Source: Anoplolepis gracilipes (taxonomy: Eukaryota > Arthropoda > Insecta > Hymenoptera > Formicidae). From it: a DNA stretch of 64,000 bases. The DNA lies in contig NC_132980.1 of assembly GCF_047496725.1 (NCBI RefSeq), forward strand, positions 8,724,572-8,788,571, read 5' to 3'. How positions within the stretch are numbered: position 1 is the stretch's first letter; every line of letters starts with the position of its first letter. Position numbers and translations under genes: made by a program. Of this stretch, positions 21,653 through 35,800 are shown one piece after another. The notes under the pieces were generated by a model. It made no database searches. It worked only from the letters and a program-made list of their open reading frames with translations, and was not told the DNA's origin.

Positions 21653-24400
21653 CAATGAGAACCTGTGTTTCTCAAAACAAATGATAGAAAAAGAAACATT
21701 TTTAATAATCAAAATTAAAATAAATGGCATAAGACAAAGCACACATTTTTATCATGTAAAATTAAAATACAATCTTAAAATATAAATTAATTTTTTAAAA
21801 AAATTCTCTAAATCTCAATAAAAATTCATGAGATTTTTCTAATTTTTGCAGATACAAAAAATCTCGGAGAATTTCAGAATTCCTATATTTTTGCAGGAAG
21901 TGGACACCCTGTTTAAGCAAAAATTACTTTTTTACAGATATTTCCCGCGAATAAACCGAACAAAAATTTCAGAAGAATCGACGATAAACGTTAATTATAA
22001 GACGCATATTTGATTCAAAGGAATATCGTAGAATCTAATAGTAAGGATAATCCGAATTTTGCAGATACTAATGTAGTCGGTCGTTCCAGAAGAAACAACT
22101 AACTGCGCTCAGTGACATCGGGGGAAAGACGTCGGGAGAAGTTGGCCGGGAGAGACTCGGAAGTGCTCTTCGTTGACACTCGTCGAGATTAATTATTCGG
22201 GAAACAAAGACTCACGCCCTTCTCGCGTCATTGCACGCCGCCAAGTTGCAGACAGGCTGCAGGTGCGGCGTGCAATAACCTCGGCGTTTGATAACTATTC
22301 CCAGCGTCGCGCGGATCTACCGCAAATACGTAAACTTAGGCACTTTGCCGATCGAGTCTAGAATACTGCTAACAACCTCTCGCGAGAATTATTCTTCTTT
22401 TCCCAGAGTTTGATAAATATGCACGTATAATGTAGAACCGTAGTTTGTGTGGGGTTTAACGCGCACGCGTGTATCTTATGGAGAAACAGGACGACTCGCA
22501 ATAATCTTATATATAAAAACAAAATATTTGGATATATATCAATAGAAATGCGTTTCAACAATTAAACAATATTTTTGTCAAGCTTCAACAATTTTCCAAT
22601 ATCTTTTATATTCTTTGTTTATTTGTATACGTAATATTAATCTGTTATTTCTTGTAACTTCTTGGAAATTTTTATAAGACTTTGTTGTTCCGACACATAA
22701 AACATTCCGGATCGATATATTTTGCCGCGGGATATTTGTGACCACAAGTGCCATACGAAAAAGTGATAATGGAAGTTGTGCTAGCGGACTTTAATAGCTT
22801 AATATCTATAAAATGTGTGTCTCTGAACTGCAGTTTTTATAGTAACGTAAACTGCGATATTCCCAACCAAGCTTTTACCGTTGATTTTATCTTAAAGCGC
22901 AGATGTTACTTTCAAACTTGACAAATAATTGTAGTATATGATAATTTTATGTTATATATAAATATAGATACACAAGTATAATTATGAAATATCGAGAGAA
23001 GAAATATAATAAAAGTAAATGTGCGTGCGTGAAACGTAAAACTAAAATAATTAATCTTTTCAAAAATGTACAATAAATTTGGTTTTGGTAGAAACACTTG
23101 CGCGAAGTATTTGACACTTTGGCGTGTATTATCGTTTGCACCTTCCATTCGCGTCGATCAACGCCAAGCATAACGTCGGAGAGTAATGGCGAAAGTTCAC
23201 AATTAAACTAATCTAAGATCGGCTTAAGCCCGAATCGCGGGAATACGAGTCAAAGACCGCTTAATTAAACTGTCGAAGTTGAGCGTGCTAATTGCAACCG
23301 ACTCGTGACAGAACCGAGATAGAAATGAGAAGTGAGTCGCAAAGGTTAATAATCGAAATGCACAAGCGATGATTGATCGATATTAGACAAATTTGCAAAA
23401 GATCGATTGTAGCATAATAGATATCAAATGGATATCATACATTTTGAAAATTTTACTCTCGCTAATCGCATCAGATTATCGATGCGACATTAATCTCAGC
23501 GTGCTATTGTTATGACAGTGAACATTGCACCCGCGTTGGCCCAAATTTCGTATCATTGATTTTCTATAACGGCATAATGTCAAAAGCAGAAATTAGGCTG
23601 TCCATTACGTGATTGAAGTTAATTTACGTGCATCATTTTGATTAAATAATACAATCTAAGAAAAGTATAGGTACATATAATATTGTATTTTATAGCAATA
23701 TATAGTTTTACGTAAATATATTTTGCAAAAACTTTTTAAATTCTTATTTATAATATAATTTGAAAGAATATGAAATTAAAGAAAGACGCAATCTCCATAT
23801 TATTCTGGAAATATAAGCTCGAAAGTTCTTCCTATAAAAAATTATATTAAGAGATCAAGGAAATGAGAAAATTGAGAGATTCCTTGCAAAAATTTGACGC
23901 AATTATTATGACGAAATATCGCATCCTGTTGGTGCGTCACATGCGACAGAGCGTAAAGTGCGTGCGAAGATCGTTTGCATTTGCCAGCTGCCGCTTGTAT
24001 AATAAACGAGTCATTATCATCGGCTAGCCATCGGAAAGCGATAAATCATTCGAGTACGAGCTCAACCGCGCCTCGATAATTTTTATGAGTGTCGAATGCT
24101 CGCGCGAGATATAACGAGACGTGTGAGTACAGCCGATCGAAGCTAAAATGTCAATAGCAGAGATAGACCGTCTCACCTTCCTCGCGTGCAAACCGCAGAA
24201 ACATAATTGAATATCGGGAACCGTCGTTCTCTTTCGAGCCTTCGGTTATTAGCGCTAATGATTTTACAGCCCCCCGCGGGCTGATTTAGTGCCATTTCAT
24301 GTTTCCCCTTTCCTTCCCCCTTACATCCCACCTCAGTCCCGAGCTTTTCCCTGTTTCGCCAGTTATCGCTTCATTCTCTCACGTGCACATGTTGTACTCC

Positions 24401-24414
24401 CTTCCTCCCTCCTT

Positions 24415-24460
<46 letters not shown>
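24401..24460. repeat. CT-rich microsatellite, (CCTT) passing into (CT)n
   Basis: CTTCCTCCCTCC type sequence runs into about 16 CT units on the plus strand. Confidence 0.9.
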
Positions 24461-24719
24461 TCATTCTTCATTCTTCTATTCCGTCATTTCTAACATTTAT
24501 GTTTATTTATAATTTTTAAAATTGTCGAATAACTTGTTCATGATTTAGAAGTATTTAAATCATTGTCCAAATATATTATCAGATAATTTTATAAAACGGC
24601 AAGATATCTCTAAATAAAAAATAATATATTAAGTATAATGATAAGAAGATAATACCGAAAAAAAAATTCTTTAAAATAAAATGGAAATTCTAAATAAAAT
24701 CTACATCGTATTGCATAAT

Positions 24720-24960
24720 GGCGGTACAAATTGCTAATCGCGTTGAATTTTCGCTTAAATTAGCGCACTAATTCACGGAGATCTCTCGAGTTGAATGTGC
24801 AGTATGAAATTCAACATATGCTGAATGTGTTTGCAATTAGGGCGCAATTATGAATAACTTAATAGATGAACCACAATGTGTCCCCGGGGGTACAGTGCGG
24901 AGCCCGCGCCGCAAATTTGGAATTTTATTCCGGCCGTGGAATTTCATTCGTCAAGCAAAG
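24720..24960. promoter_or_regulatory. Possible regulatory island
   Basis: Contains GCTAATCG, AAATTAGCG, ACTAATTC, GCAATTAGGG and GCAATTATG within about 140 bases, then a GC-rich stretch with TCCCCGGGGG. Several are homeodomain-like ATTA words in otherwise GC-moderate DNA. Weak motif evidence. Confidence 0.15.
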
Positions 24961-25152
24961 CCGTACAACGAATCGCAATTATTCCCAGCCTTATGTCCAT
25001 GATGTTCGCCACCTGGACGTTCATGCGATACGCGTACCGACCACCGGCAGAATTCCATTTTTGCGAATTATTCTGCTACTTTCTCTCATCTGCCATTGTT
25101 TCGGATGGGGCACATTGTATCCCGGAACATAATGAATTATTTCGCTCGACGT

Positions 25153-25155
<3 letters not shown>

Positions 25156-25200
<45 letters not shown>
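25156..25200. repeat. (CT)n microsatellite
   Basis: About 18 CT units, then degenerate CT-rich sequence to about 25262. Confidence 0.9.
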
Positions 25201-25439
25201 CTTTCATCTTCCTCTTTCTTTCTTTCATTTTCTGTCTCACGCGTTTCTCTCTTTCCTTCTTCCCGGTTTTCCCGACTCCGGCAGGTGTATACGTAGATTT
25301 ATACAGCGCGGCACGACCAATTAATATTTCAGTCCGAACTTTCGCGTGCAAGTCGCGCCGACGAGGCGAGAACGACGATGCAAGCAGAAACGAGTCTGCG
25401 CAGCACACGAACGCGCTATACATACAGGGCGTTCTGTAA

Positions 25440-28400
25440 AAGATACACGCAATGGATATTTATTCCTGCAAAGTTCGAACTCGATATTTTTTTTTTCTTT
25501 TCATAAGAGAGGATGAAAATATAGAGGATGAAAATTTATCGCGACGTTTTCTCATTTTTCCAACATTAGATAGTTTGCCAGTCTCGACATGATTCGAATG
25601 TAAAGGAAACTCTTCACCGCTTGAGCAAAATTTCAGTTGCTGTTACTATCTTATATACATATATGTATATACACTTTTGAATATCAGTTTCCTTCGAAGA
25701 TCATATCGTCTCTATGAAAATACATACTTTAAGATTACTAAAAAAGATGTTATTTTAGATGTATGTATATGTAATTTTATAAGAAACACAGTTTCAAATT
25801 CTATTCAAATTATTTTCGCATGAATTAACTTTATCTACTATTTTCTTCACTGTTCCTAATATTATTGTTCAAAAAATTCAATGTTTCAAAAAACACGCGC
25901 TCGAACCATTCAATCTCAATTTATCAATAAATATAATAAAAAATATAATTAAGAGTAACCGTACATATAATATATAGTTGTCACTTTGTTTATCATAAAA
26001 AAAAATTATATATTAATCTTTCTTTCTTCGAATCCACGACAAGTTAATAATCGTGTTAAATTTATTAAGAATAATTCTTTTCTGCAAAGCTGTTTCGTTC
26101 ATTTTTTTTTTTTTAATCTCATCAGACATTTCTCGTTAATTAATGCATTTCGCAGTCCGACTTTTGCAAAGGGAAAGTTCAAGACAATAGCAGATCTTCG
26201 CGAGTTAACATTGTAAAATAATTTGGCCTCCTTTTAGTAACGACCGTCTTCAACATCTAACTGTTTGATCACATTGCAAAATATCTTACAATTAGTTAGA
26301 AATATTCTTATATTGAGAGTTTCATTACAAAATCCTCTCGCGTCTGTCATCTCTATGGATAAAATTTTTTTGTCGCATGACGCAAATTTCAAAGAGAAGA
26401 AAATACTTGATTCGATTTGATGAAAGCAAACGAAAATAATATAAATACACGTATATCGATAAAATATCGTATTGCTTAAACAAACAACTTGCCGTACGAT
26501 TATTTTACGCGAGTCGCTAATGGCGAATTGCTTGTTTCGACAAGACTGGCCGTCGACTATACAACACTGGCAAAGTATCACGATAAATGCTCGTAAAATC
26601 ATTTATTGGCGATAACACAGTGTACAGGCGTCAATAAATGGCAGTCGGTCTGCCTGCATCCCTATGCTTTTTATGACTCACGTACGATTCTTTACGCTTC
26701 CTACTGATCGTCTCAAGAAGGATGAGAGAGAAAACATTTCCGCGATATTTTCCGAATAATGATTAAAATAATCCTTTTAATAATAAAATCTGTTTACAAG
26801 TTATAATTACATAAAATGAAATCAAATGGATAACAAGAAATATTTAATGATATAGGATAACACATATTAAGATATTATTTTACATATTTAACGTGTTATA
26901 TTATCTCCTCTTATCATATTATAAAGCATGTATTATTATAATTTAAATATTTGCATGAATTTTAAACTGAGACAAATGCGTGAAACTTTAAAGGGAAATT
27001 TCATATTTAAGTCTTAAACAACGATCGAATTCTTCTTTTTCTTCGTTTAGAAGAGTAAAAAGAAAAATTATTTATTATAATGTTTTAACTCTGGAAGCTC
27101 TACAAGTTATTCCGAGTTTCAAAGTGTATTTGCTTACAGTCAATGTTTGCAAATAGGAGCCGTCGCAAAGTAAAGTTACACCTCGCAATATTCCCGACCA
27201 CTAGACAGTTTATTCGTCGCGACACATCGTGCACGACATCCATTGACTAAAATCCATCCCGGACTGCAATTGTCACTCCATTACGGCGCCGGTTGTCGTT
27301 GTCGCTGCTGACGGAAAAAGAAAGCATTCGCTGAAGTGCTTTCGAGTTCGCGTCACCGTGTCGTCGTCGGGGAAGCGAGTCCTCGTCCTCGGTTGAGTAC
27401 TCGTCTCAAGCATCCACGTGGATGCGTAAAATCGCTGTCGCGGCTTGTGAATACGCATCAAATTTACGTTAGTTAAACGAAATAATGAGCGACCGTAGAA
27501 GAAATTGGTCGAAAACACTTGAGGTTTATAATTATTTTCGTAATAGTTGCGCACATGATGGCTCGCAATGAATTTTTACGGCGTTTATTGAGTTGCCGCG
27601 CAACTCTTTCGGCGGAGAAACCAATTTCCCGTGTTGGAAAATATAATTATTTCTAATCGATATATAACTCACATAACACATAACTCACATATTGTATAAA
27701 TAATCAATTATTCTCTACCATTTTTAAACAGATAAATTAAACATATATTTATAAGATGAAATATGTAGCGTACGATATGATACTTCATATTACGTTGAAA
27801 TATGATATAATTGAATTTAACTTGGCTAATAAATTCATATGTGCTTGAAATCATTTAGAGCTAAATATAATATTGAATATAAAGGTGCATTATATATAAT
27901 TTGTAACTAGGTAATTCTTTACATTTTCAGATGTATGATTATTAAGTATTAACCCGCCGTAAAACTTTCTTGTAGCGTACTAATTCGAAGACAAAAAGAC
28001 CACTCGATCGACGTCTACTGTGAACGATAATTGCCAATTTTAAAAATCTAGCAATGAAATAACGCAAAAATAATCTCTCCCGGAGAGAATAATAAAATTC
28101 ATTATCATCTTGGTAGTTATCGTCGCGTTAAGTGCATCCGCATCATTATGACGTGCCGCGTCTCGTTTGGAAGGTTCCCGACACGAGTTCGAAAAAAGGA
28201 GCAAAAGGAGATGCAAAGGGGGCTAGAAAGATACCAAGAAGGCACGAAGTCGCGGTGGGCGGGCGGACGGTGAGAGGGGGCGGCAAATAGAGTCGTCGTC
28301 TCTGACGAGACTGTGCATCGAGGTCGTGGAATTATTAATTTTAATTACACAACTCTCGCGCGCGAAGAGAGCGGCCCGGCTGCGTTTGCCGTGTCGAGTA
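25440..28400. other. Non-coding, mostly AT-rich
   Basis: Tandem AGAGGATGAAAATAT x2 is at 25507-25537. GC-moderate stretches lie at 27.1-27.6 and 28.1-28.4 kb. A duplication ATAACTCACATA x2 is near 27664-27694. No gene recognised. Confidence 0.5.
26600..26640. promoter_or_regulatory. Inverted CATTTATTG pair
   Basis: CATTTATTG (26600-26608) and CAATAAATG (26632-26640) form a 9-bp perfect stem with a 23-base loop. TTTATTG is close to posterior Hox/Caudal-type words. It could be a paired binding site or chance. Confidence 0.2.
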
Positions 28401-28429
28401 GACCTGCCTTACGTAATAAACTTACAGCA

Positions 28430-28553
28430 ACACCATCGCTAGCAACCACTACCGGCACCATCATCACTACTACTACCCGCCATCTCTCCCCATCCTCCCC
28501 CCGCAACCATTCACCACTCTCCGTCACTACCACTATCGGCAACCTCCACCGCC

Positions 28554-28596
<43 letters not shown>

Positions 28597-28604
28597 TCAT
28601 CCAT
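28430..28604. repeat. CCA/ACT/CCG trinucleotide array with pure (CCG)n
   Basis: Imperfect ACC/ACT/CCG repeats culminate in an uninterrupted CCG run at 28561-28595 (about 11-12 units). The plus-strand frame through it gives poly-arginine, which is not a credible protein segment; the array is best treated as a simple repeat in a CpG-rich island. Confidence 0.85.
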
Positions 28605-28619
28605 CCGCAGCATTACGTG

Positions 28620-31600
28620 GGTATTGATTAAACGCAACACGTCGTCCCCTCCCCGCTTCAACCGTCCCTTTCGACCGTGGGAGGTGGTTTCGGCCCGGGA
28701 TTGCCCAGCAATTAATATTATTTATCGACGTCTTAATCGGCCAGCCGCATCTAACCGCCATCTCGAAACCCCCTGGATCTTGTGCCCGGTCAAGTCGAAA
28801 AGCCAGACGACGTCTTCCGAGAAAACGGACGCTAAGTCCAAGACATTAAAATGATTTCGTACGCTTGTTGGCTTTGGATGAGATAATTATATCCGCTTCC
28901 GTTTTTCTATGTCACGTCTATTCACGAACGACCGTTCTACTATCGTTGCTTCTCGATGGAAAGTACACTGCTTGTAGTTAATAAATAATCAGTTGTATAA
29001 TGAATCATAGCAACGGTAAAGGTAATTTTATCATAAATTAAAAGTATGAAAAATAGCAATAAAGTTAAATGGATAATGTGCTGAATTGTCAGATTATTAA
29101 TTTATTTTAATTAGAAAATTATACTGTTTTTTTTTATTTCTATAAATATCATTCAATTTCTTATAATATAAACAATTAAGGAAAAATCTTTTTAATAAAT
29201 TATATTTAAGGAATATATTTTATATATAATTATTTTTGAGTGATATCGAAATATTTAATATTCATAAACTAAGATAGAAAATGGCAAACAATTAAATTTT
29301 TAGTAGAAAAAAAAATGACGAACTCGGAGAACGAAATCTGATAATTATTATCACACTTTGTAATATATATCTCGTATAGTTCAGCATCCATTACTTTTCG
29401 TAACTTCATTCCTTCGAGTCGTGTTTCTCACTTGGCTTTGAAAGTTATCTCTTTTGACGGAAATTTTTTTCGCTTAACTTTCTCGATAAAAATCTGTTTC
29501 TCGACGAGTTTGGATGTTTTAGAACACTCTTACAAATAAAAGTTTATCTTGCAAAGAGAAGAAATGACGAAGAAAAAAGTGTCGACCATTGAAAAAAAAA
29601 TCTTGTTGATGGAAATCAAGTTAATTAAATATAGAATTTGCCGCGGCTCGCAAAAATAGATGCAAGAAATAAAAAGTAACAAAAAAAGTGAAAATAGATC
29701 GATACGACAAGGAGTAAGGAAAGTAAGCAAGGAGACTTATGACTATAACGACAGAAGAAAAGAAGACATTTTTTACGGTCCTTTGCTGGTTCGCATAAAC
29801 GATCTTCACTAGCTCTCGCCGCCTTCTTCCCTTGCTTCTCCCTGCCGTCGCTTTTTTTTTTTACTTCCTCCATTTTTTCCTTTAGGACATTATTTATGGA
29901 ACTTTGCTGGAATACGATTCTTCAGCGTCGTGAAAGTTGGACACTGAATTGGCTGACGGTATTTTGCCAGTAACGACGAGAAAGGCCAGGGCGGAGAAAA
30001 GAAAAAAAAAAAAAAAAAATAAAAAAATAAAAAATAAAAAAAACAAGAAATGACAGCGAAGAAAAAAAAGTATCGTGCGACTCCGGCATATTTATCGTTC
30101 GTGCTTATATTTCCATGCGCTCGCTTCATCCACCCGCTTTAGTTTTATCCGTCTAGAACTCTTCATCGCTTCAAAAATAAGATCATCGCGATAAATTATC
30201 CCTTCAATACAGCACCACCGTACTCGCTCAAGTTCATTAGGAAGCCAAAACTAAATGTACAAAAAACCACATAATAAAGAAGAGTACGCATGAGGAAGAG
30301 AGAAAATGCAAAGGATCAAATTGTCCGTTTGTTTAACGCGGTCCGCCATCAACTTATTACGTGCGCTCTCTCGCGCGGACGGCACGTTTTTATCCTCTTT
30401 CTGCGTGGAATTAAATTACGGCGCGCATCTGATTACGAAAACTTCGAAGCAACGACGGTGGAAAGAGCGAGAAAAAGGACAAACGACGAGTGAGGGAGAG
30501 GTCCAGCGAGCGGCTGGATGAAGAAAATAACGGACGGCCGGGGGAGACAACGAGCGGAGCGCGATGAAAATTTTTACAGAAGTGCCCTTTCCTCCCCTCC
30601 CCCCCTCGCCCTTCCCGGTCACGCACTTTCAACGCGAGCGTCGAGGACTCGCGTGACTTTGTCTATCCACTTCTGCGAGCGTGCTCTTTATTCAGCGACG
30701 TTTGTCGTCTTTTCTTCCATTACAATGAGCCATTTGCGAGACGTCGTCGCTGCGACGCAAACTATGCAAACTAAGACGCGACGTCTATTATGGCGAACGG
30801 ACACTCGGCCTGGTCGGAATTTCGCGGCAGATGGAGTATAAAAAAAAAAGAAAAGAAGAGAAACGACGATAAAAGCGGGGGCCGGGGTGGAAAAGGAGGG
30901 GAAGTAAGGGGGATCATTTTTTATTGCGCGCGAATATTTTCAGGCGGCGTAATAAAACGCAAGTGCGTGCGGCGCGCGCAATGTGGCTCGCAACGGTTCC
31001 TTTTTTTTATCTTGCGTTAACGAAAATGAAATATTGAACGAACTCTCGAAGATCTAGACGCGTTTAAGAATGAAATAGCCGAACTAATGTAGCGAGAGAT
31101 CCTACGAAAACTCATTCATCTTGGCGCGGCTTCTAATGCTACTCTCTATCTTCACCTGGTCTATTAATCTGAATCTACGCCCTTCTTAAAGAAAGTTGAG
31201 AAAAAAAAAGAGAACCGTATAAAGAAAATTATGTCGTACGATACTCTTTCTTGATTTTTCGATATTCATATAAAATCTGAAATAATAAATTTTTCCAAAT
31301 TTCTCTTCATGTCAATCTCATATAATTCGAAGGAAGGCTATAAATATATAATAAATGCAAAACGTTAAATAAATTTGCATCAATTGAAATTTTAACGTAA
31401 AAATAGCTAACGTTGCAACAAGCGACATGGCATATATTTGCGTATATATAAATATCTATGTATATTTTTATCAATTTTTTGCAATCTAGCCATGCGAACC
31501 GTAATTCGCATGATTTAATATACCGACATTCGATCTTAATGGATGCGAGCAAGCGTCAAGAGTTCACCGGAATTACAAACTCACCGTTCCCACGATCCTC

Positions 31601-31800
31601 TCCGTCGGAAGGGTAACGGCTCCGCTCACTGAGAAACGTACAATTAACGTAACCAGCTGATCGATATTACTTACTCGTCGACTCGTTAAACTCGACGTCA
31701 GGTGATGGCGGGGGCGTTCAGCGTATGCCGATTGAATTTCGGCGTGCGGCGAAAGCGGCAAACTCCGATGCCCGTGTTCACCGATTCCTGACGTTCCCTT
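28620..31800. other. Non-coding; AT-rich centre with GC islands
   Basis: GC-moderate at 28.62-28.95, 30.3-31.0 and 31.55-31.8 kb; AT-rich at 28.95-29.5 kb. A-rich low-complexity DNA (A18 followed by AAAATAAAA words) is at 30002-30044. Frames in the islands are unrecognised. Confidence 0.5.
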
Positions 31801-31816
31801 TCGGGTCTACACCCAC

Positions 31817-31817
31817 T

Positions 31818-31860
<43 letters not shown>
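31817..31860. repeat. Poly-C run followed by (CT)n
   Basis: About ten C then about 16 CT units on the plus strand. Confidence 0.9.
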
Positions 31861-31861
<1 letters not shown>

Positions 31862-31869
31862 TCTCGATA

Positions 31870-32280
31870 ACAAATGACCGCGCCGCCCCTGAAGGACAAC
31901 GGTAGAGCTGCCGCCTGCGCCGCACTAGTTTGGCCGTAATTCCGCGTTCGGTCGACAGGCCCGTAAGTCACGGGCTCAAACGAAGCGTCGAGGTATTAAT
32001 TAGAGTTTCCGACCGGGTACCGCGACCACTTATCACCGAACCCAACTTAATCCGCTGCCCTCCTATGCGCCGTTTCCCCCCCCCCCCTCCCCTCTCAAGG
32101 GACGTTCGCGCGATGCGAAACCGCAGCGGCGGCGGCGGCGGGGGTTTTAAATCCCCGGTGCGATTTAAACCCTTCGATGAACGTCCGCCTGACAACTGCC
32201 GCGAGTTTGCGGCGAGATCTAATGAATCGGGGGTTAAAGTTTTCCGACTTAACCAAGTTGGTCGAAGAAACTGCTTGATT
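31870..32280. other. CpG-rich island
   Basis: GC-rich, CpG-dense segment of about 400 bp with a (CGG)n stretch near 32126-32142, a C-rich run at 32075-32094, a GCCCGT/ACGGGC stem near 31958 and GGGGTTTTAAATCCCC near 32140. Possibly a promoter-proximal or enhancer island; no TATA box or gene is recognised beside it. Confidence 0.35.
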
Positions 32281-32299
32281 CTTCTTTCTTTCTGTGAGA

Positions 32300-35200
32300 A
32301 GTCTTGAATTAAGACTTCTTTGCTGTATAAATATTGTTATGTGATTTAACATTAATTCTACATTTCTGTAAATTGCTTCGTCTTCTGTAGATAAAATAGT
32401 ATTCGAAATGATACCTTTCTGTGAAATGACAGTAAAGGACTTAAGACTACAAGAGCAATAAAAAGCTTTGTAGACTCGTAGAAAGAAAATGGCTTTATAT
32501 CGTGATCAGTTTATATTCAAGCTGCACCAGAACACACATGATTATACGGTAGCCAAGAGCGTTAAGGCTGTCGCACGAGCCTTCTACGAAATAACGTGAG
32601 CCGTGGCCAATAATTTATCTGACGTTTTCTGGGAATGTATTCATCTCTCGTAACGTAATGAAGAAGAAAACGTACTCCGGTAAAGTACCGTATGATCGTA
32701 TCGTTGATTAATGGGGGGCGGTGAAATCAGCGGATACACGACCGGTGAGGGAGGGAAATCAAAATCGCATACGTACGGAGAAGCCGATAAATAACACGGA
32801 AGTTAGCTAAATTACTAGGTGAACGCCGCACGTAGGTGATCGTTTGGCTTGTACATATGTCTCGTTAACGTCTGGATATAACTTTGACATCAAATCCGTA
32901 GTCGAAGCACGCACAGAAACACGATGCGGTTTTAAATACGGACCTCACGAAGCGATAACGTATATATAGCCGAGGCTTAACGTCCCAGAAACGTAAAACC
33001 AAATAAAAATACCCTAACGCCAATTGCTAACGTTAAAAAAAGAAAAAGAGAAAGAAACGAAAGTAAGATTGAATGATCCTGCGTGTTTTCTCTATTACGC
33101 ACGTATTCGTAACACTCGTGCGCGTTTATCTAACTTTGCTGTGACGATAAGCTCGTGACACACATCTAAGGATTGTACATAGTACACTTAAGTTTATTCA
33201 GAAATAATTAAGTAAAATTAAAGCTTTGCAATCTCAATATACTAAACTGTTCTTTAAAAATAATATAAATAATATTTTTCAACTTCTTAAATTGTAAAAT
33301 TATATTTACTTATATTTATATTTATTTAATAAAACGTATATCATATTATATTAGGCTAAATATTTTAATTAATAAACATTGCTTTAATACTTAATATATA
33401 ATTCATAATCATTTTTAACAGTTAATATATAACTATAATAAATATTTTTTTTTTCTAATATAAATTGCAATTTTGATTTTATTTTTGATAGAAAATATAC
33501 GAATATATATATTTATTTATTTATTTATAATATATTTCTTGAAAGCCACAAAGCTTTCAAAATTTTATATTGCACAACTGTCCAATAGTAAATCGAAATA
33601 CAACTCTAATATAAATAGTAAAAAATCGTTTGTGAAAAGAAAATAAAATCATGGTTCGATGTGAGCAACAGATAAATTGAATTTAATTAAATCACGTAAA
33701 ACAAAATTAGGTATGTCGCGATAAAAAGAAATAAAGATTCGTACATATATCACGTTATACATATATAATATCATGATGACATAATTTTTGCATGAGCAAA
33801 TAAATAAATAAAAAGAATTATTTTATATTGTGTCCCGTTTGAATAACTGATTAAAAGTTCTTCATTTAAAAAATATTTGCGCGCGGCTCTGTCGCCCCTA
33901 AAAATAAGTATATGGATTTATTAAAAAATTTTATAGTTCTAATGTTTCTCATTTTTATATTATTAGCACGATATCCCTCACACTTTTGTGATTCAGTATT
34001 GTTTCACCTTCTTCTCATATCACTAATAGCCCGCACGATTCGAATGTGATCATTAAAGACTTTCTCAAAGCAACATCCGTCGCATAATCCGATTACTCTC
34101 GTCCTAAATCTCACATTTTGAAATTCGGACTACCAGCTGTTCACCATTGGATTAATCTCGCTCGCTCTTACCTAGAATTAGTCTGACCATCGTAACCTGC
34201 TATTAACTCGACTGCGAATTGATTCTCTGATTTACAGCTATTTGAAGAACTGGGACGAGATTGGATCGTCGTTACTAATACAAATTCATCGTGTACACGA
34301 TAGGCGTGTAACCACATATCTATCGGCGTTAGTCTTGGTCTGCAAATTAAAAAGATTCGATATGAAAAAAAGAACAATATTCGCAGCTAAAAATAAATTA
34401 AAATTTTACATATATAGCTACATAATTTGACGGCTACATTGAAAACGCGAAACTTTGATAAAATCTATTTTAGATGCTGTAACAAAATTTCAGATAAAAC
34501 TATATAATTTTATGTGTCGTGCATTATACATAAAATACATTTGAACAAGTAGGACACACATCAGAATACATGCGACATATAAAATTATTAACCAGTAATT
34601 AAATCAACTTTTGTCTTAAATTTATTTTGTCGTGAAATAGTTATATAAATGTACATTTTAATATCTTAAGAGATGAAGAAAAAACTTTTATAAATAAATA
34701 ATAATTACCAAAATTGAGAACAGAAATACCATATTTTATTAAAGATCGCGATTAATGTTGTGCGACGCGCACGTAGTAGTGTATTATATTTATTACTTAA
34801 ATAAGAGCTCTCGCTACGCGACAAAAGGACGTAATAAAAAAGTAGAAAACCTTACAAGTGGCGCTCGCACGTTCACCGTTGACCGCGAGTAACAATTTTC
34901 TCGTTCGCCCGACGAGAACGCTCGTCCAGACAAGTAACTCGTCGCATTCGTGCCGCGAAACCAAGCGCCAAGTTGTCGCAGGTGTTTTATTTGAAAAGTC
35001 CCCAAGGAGAAAACTCGACGAACAAATCGATCTATCGAGGTATCCTCTCATCCGCCGTCGGCGTATCACTGGAGAAGATCAGAACCGCTTGGCGAAGATG
35101 ACTTTTACGTCCACGTCCGTTATCGCTCCGCTCGGTCGGATAAAAACAACGTAAGAGGCGAGAAGCCTTTGCGGTAAAACGCCGATTTACGTAAGATGAG

Positions 35201-35800
35201 CGCTCTCTCGTTAGAAGAAAGCGATGCGTTAAAAATTGCTGCCTTCTTAGGAGAGTCGATTATGCGAGAAGTGCTTCATAATTTTAGCCAGTTTTATTTA
35301 CGATTTTTTGAAATATATATCAAGGGACGCGAAAACAATCGCCTCTCTGGGAATAGAAACATTCTTCTCGTAGGAAGACGCCAGCGTACTCACAAAACTC
35401 GACAAACATATCGATCACTGCCTTCATTCTATTGCAAAGTTCAAACATATCTCTGGCGGTCGAGTGCTGGCTTACGTCCCGAATGAGTTATCGTTCCTGA
35501 TTCTCTGCCAAAAGTGAAAACGGGAGTAAACTTCAGCACAAAATAAGAGAATATCGATAAGTAAAAAGAGACATGTAGTAAAATATGATATTAAAATTTC
35601 AGAAGAGCGGAAAAAAGAAGCTGAGATAAATAATTCTAACATTTAAAATATACGGTATATCGTTTCATTTATAAATTCGCTTTAAAGATACACGAAAAAA
35701 GTAAATTAATTTCGGTATAATTACGACAACGTAGTGCATTTTTTTTCGAGAAAAACAATTTGAATAACCAACGTAAATATTCGAGCTGAATCAAGAGACA
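32300..35800. other. Non-coding; GC-moderate then AT-rich
   Basis: GC-moderate at 32.5-33.0 kb, very AT-rich at 33.2-34.8 kb, GC-moderate again at 34.8-35.5 kb. The 96-codon ATG frame at 35196-35486 is not recognised. No repeats longer than simple AT words seen. Confidence 0.5.

Larger units (their letters stand above)
20360..24400. other. Non-coding, islands in AT-rich DNA
   Basis: GC-moderate islands lie at 20.9-21.6 kb (see the motif cluster at 21426), 22.0-22.4, 23.1-23.4 and 23.9-24.3 kb. A purine-rich stretch (GGAAGGGAAGGG type) is at 21225-21285. The 22.4-23.1 and 23.4-23.9 kb spans are AT-rich and hold nothing I can name. Confidence 0.5.

Noticed and set aside
35196..35486. 96-codon ATG-started frame of non-repetitive composition
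   Set aside because: No recognisable domain, no splice signals at a plausible boundary, and the length is within chance expectation for this composition.
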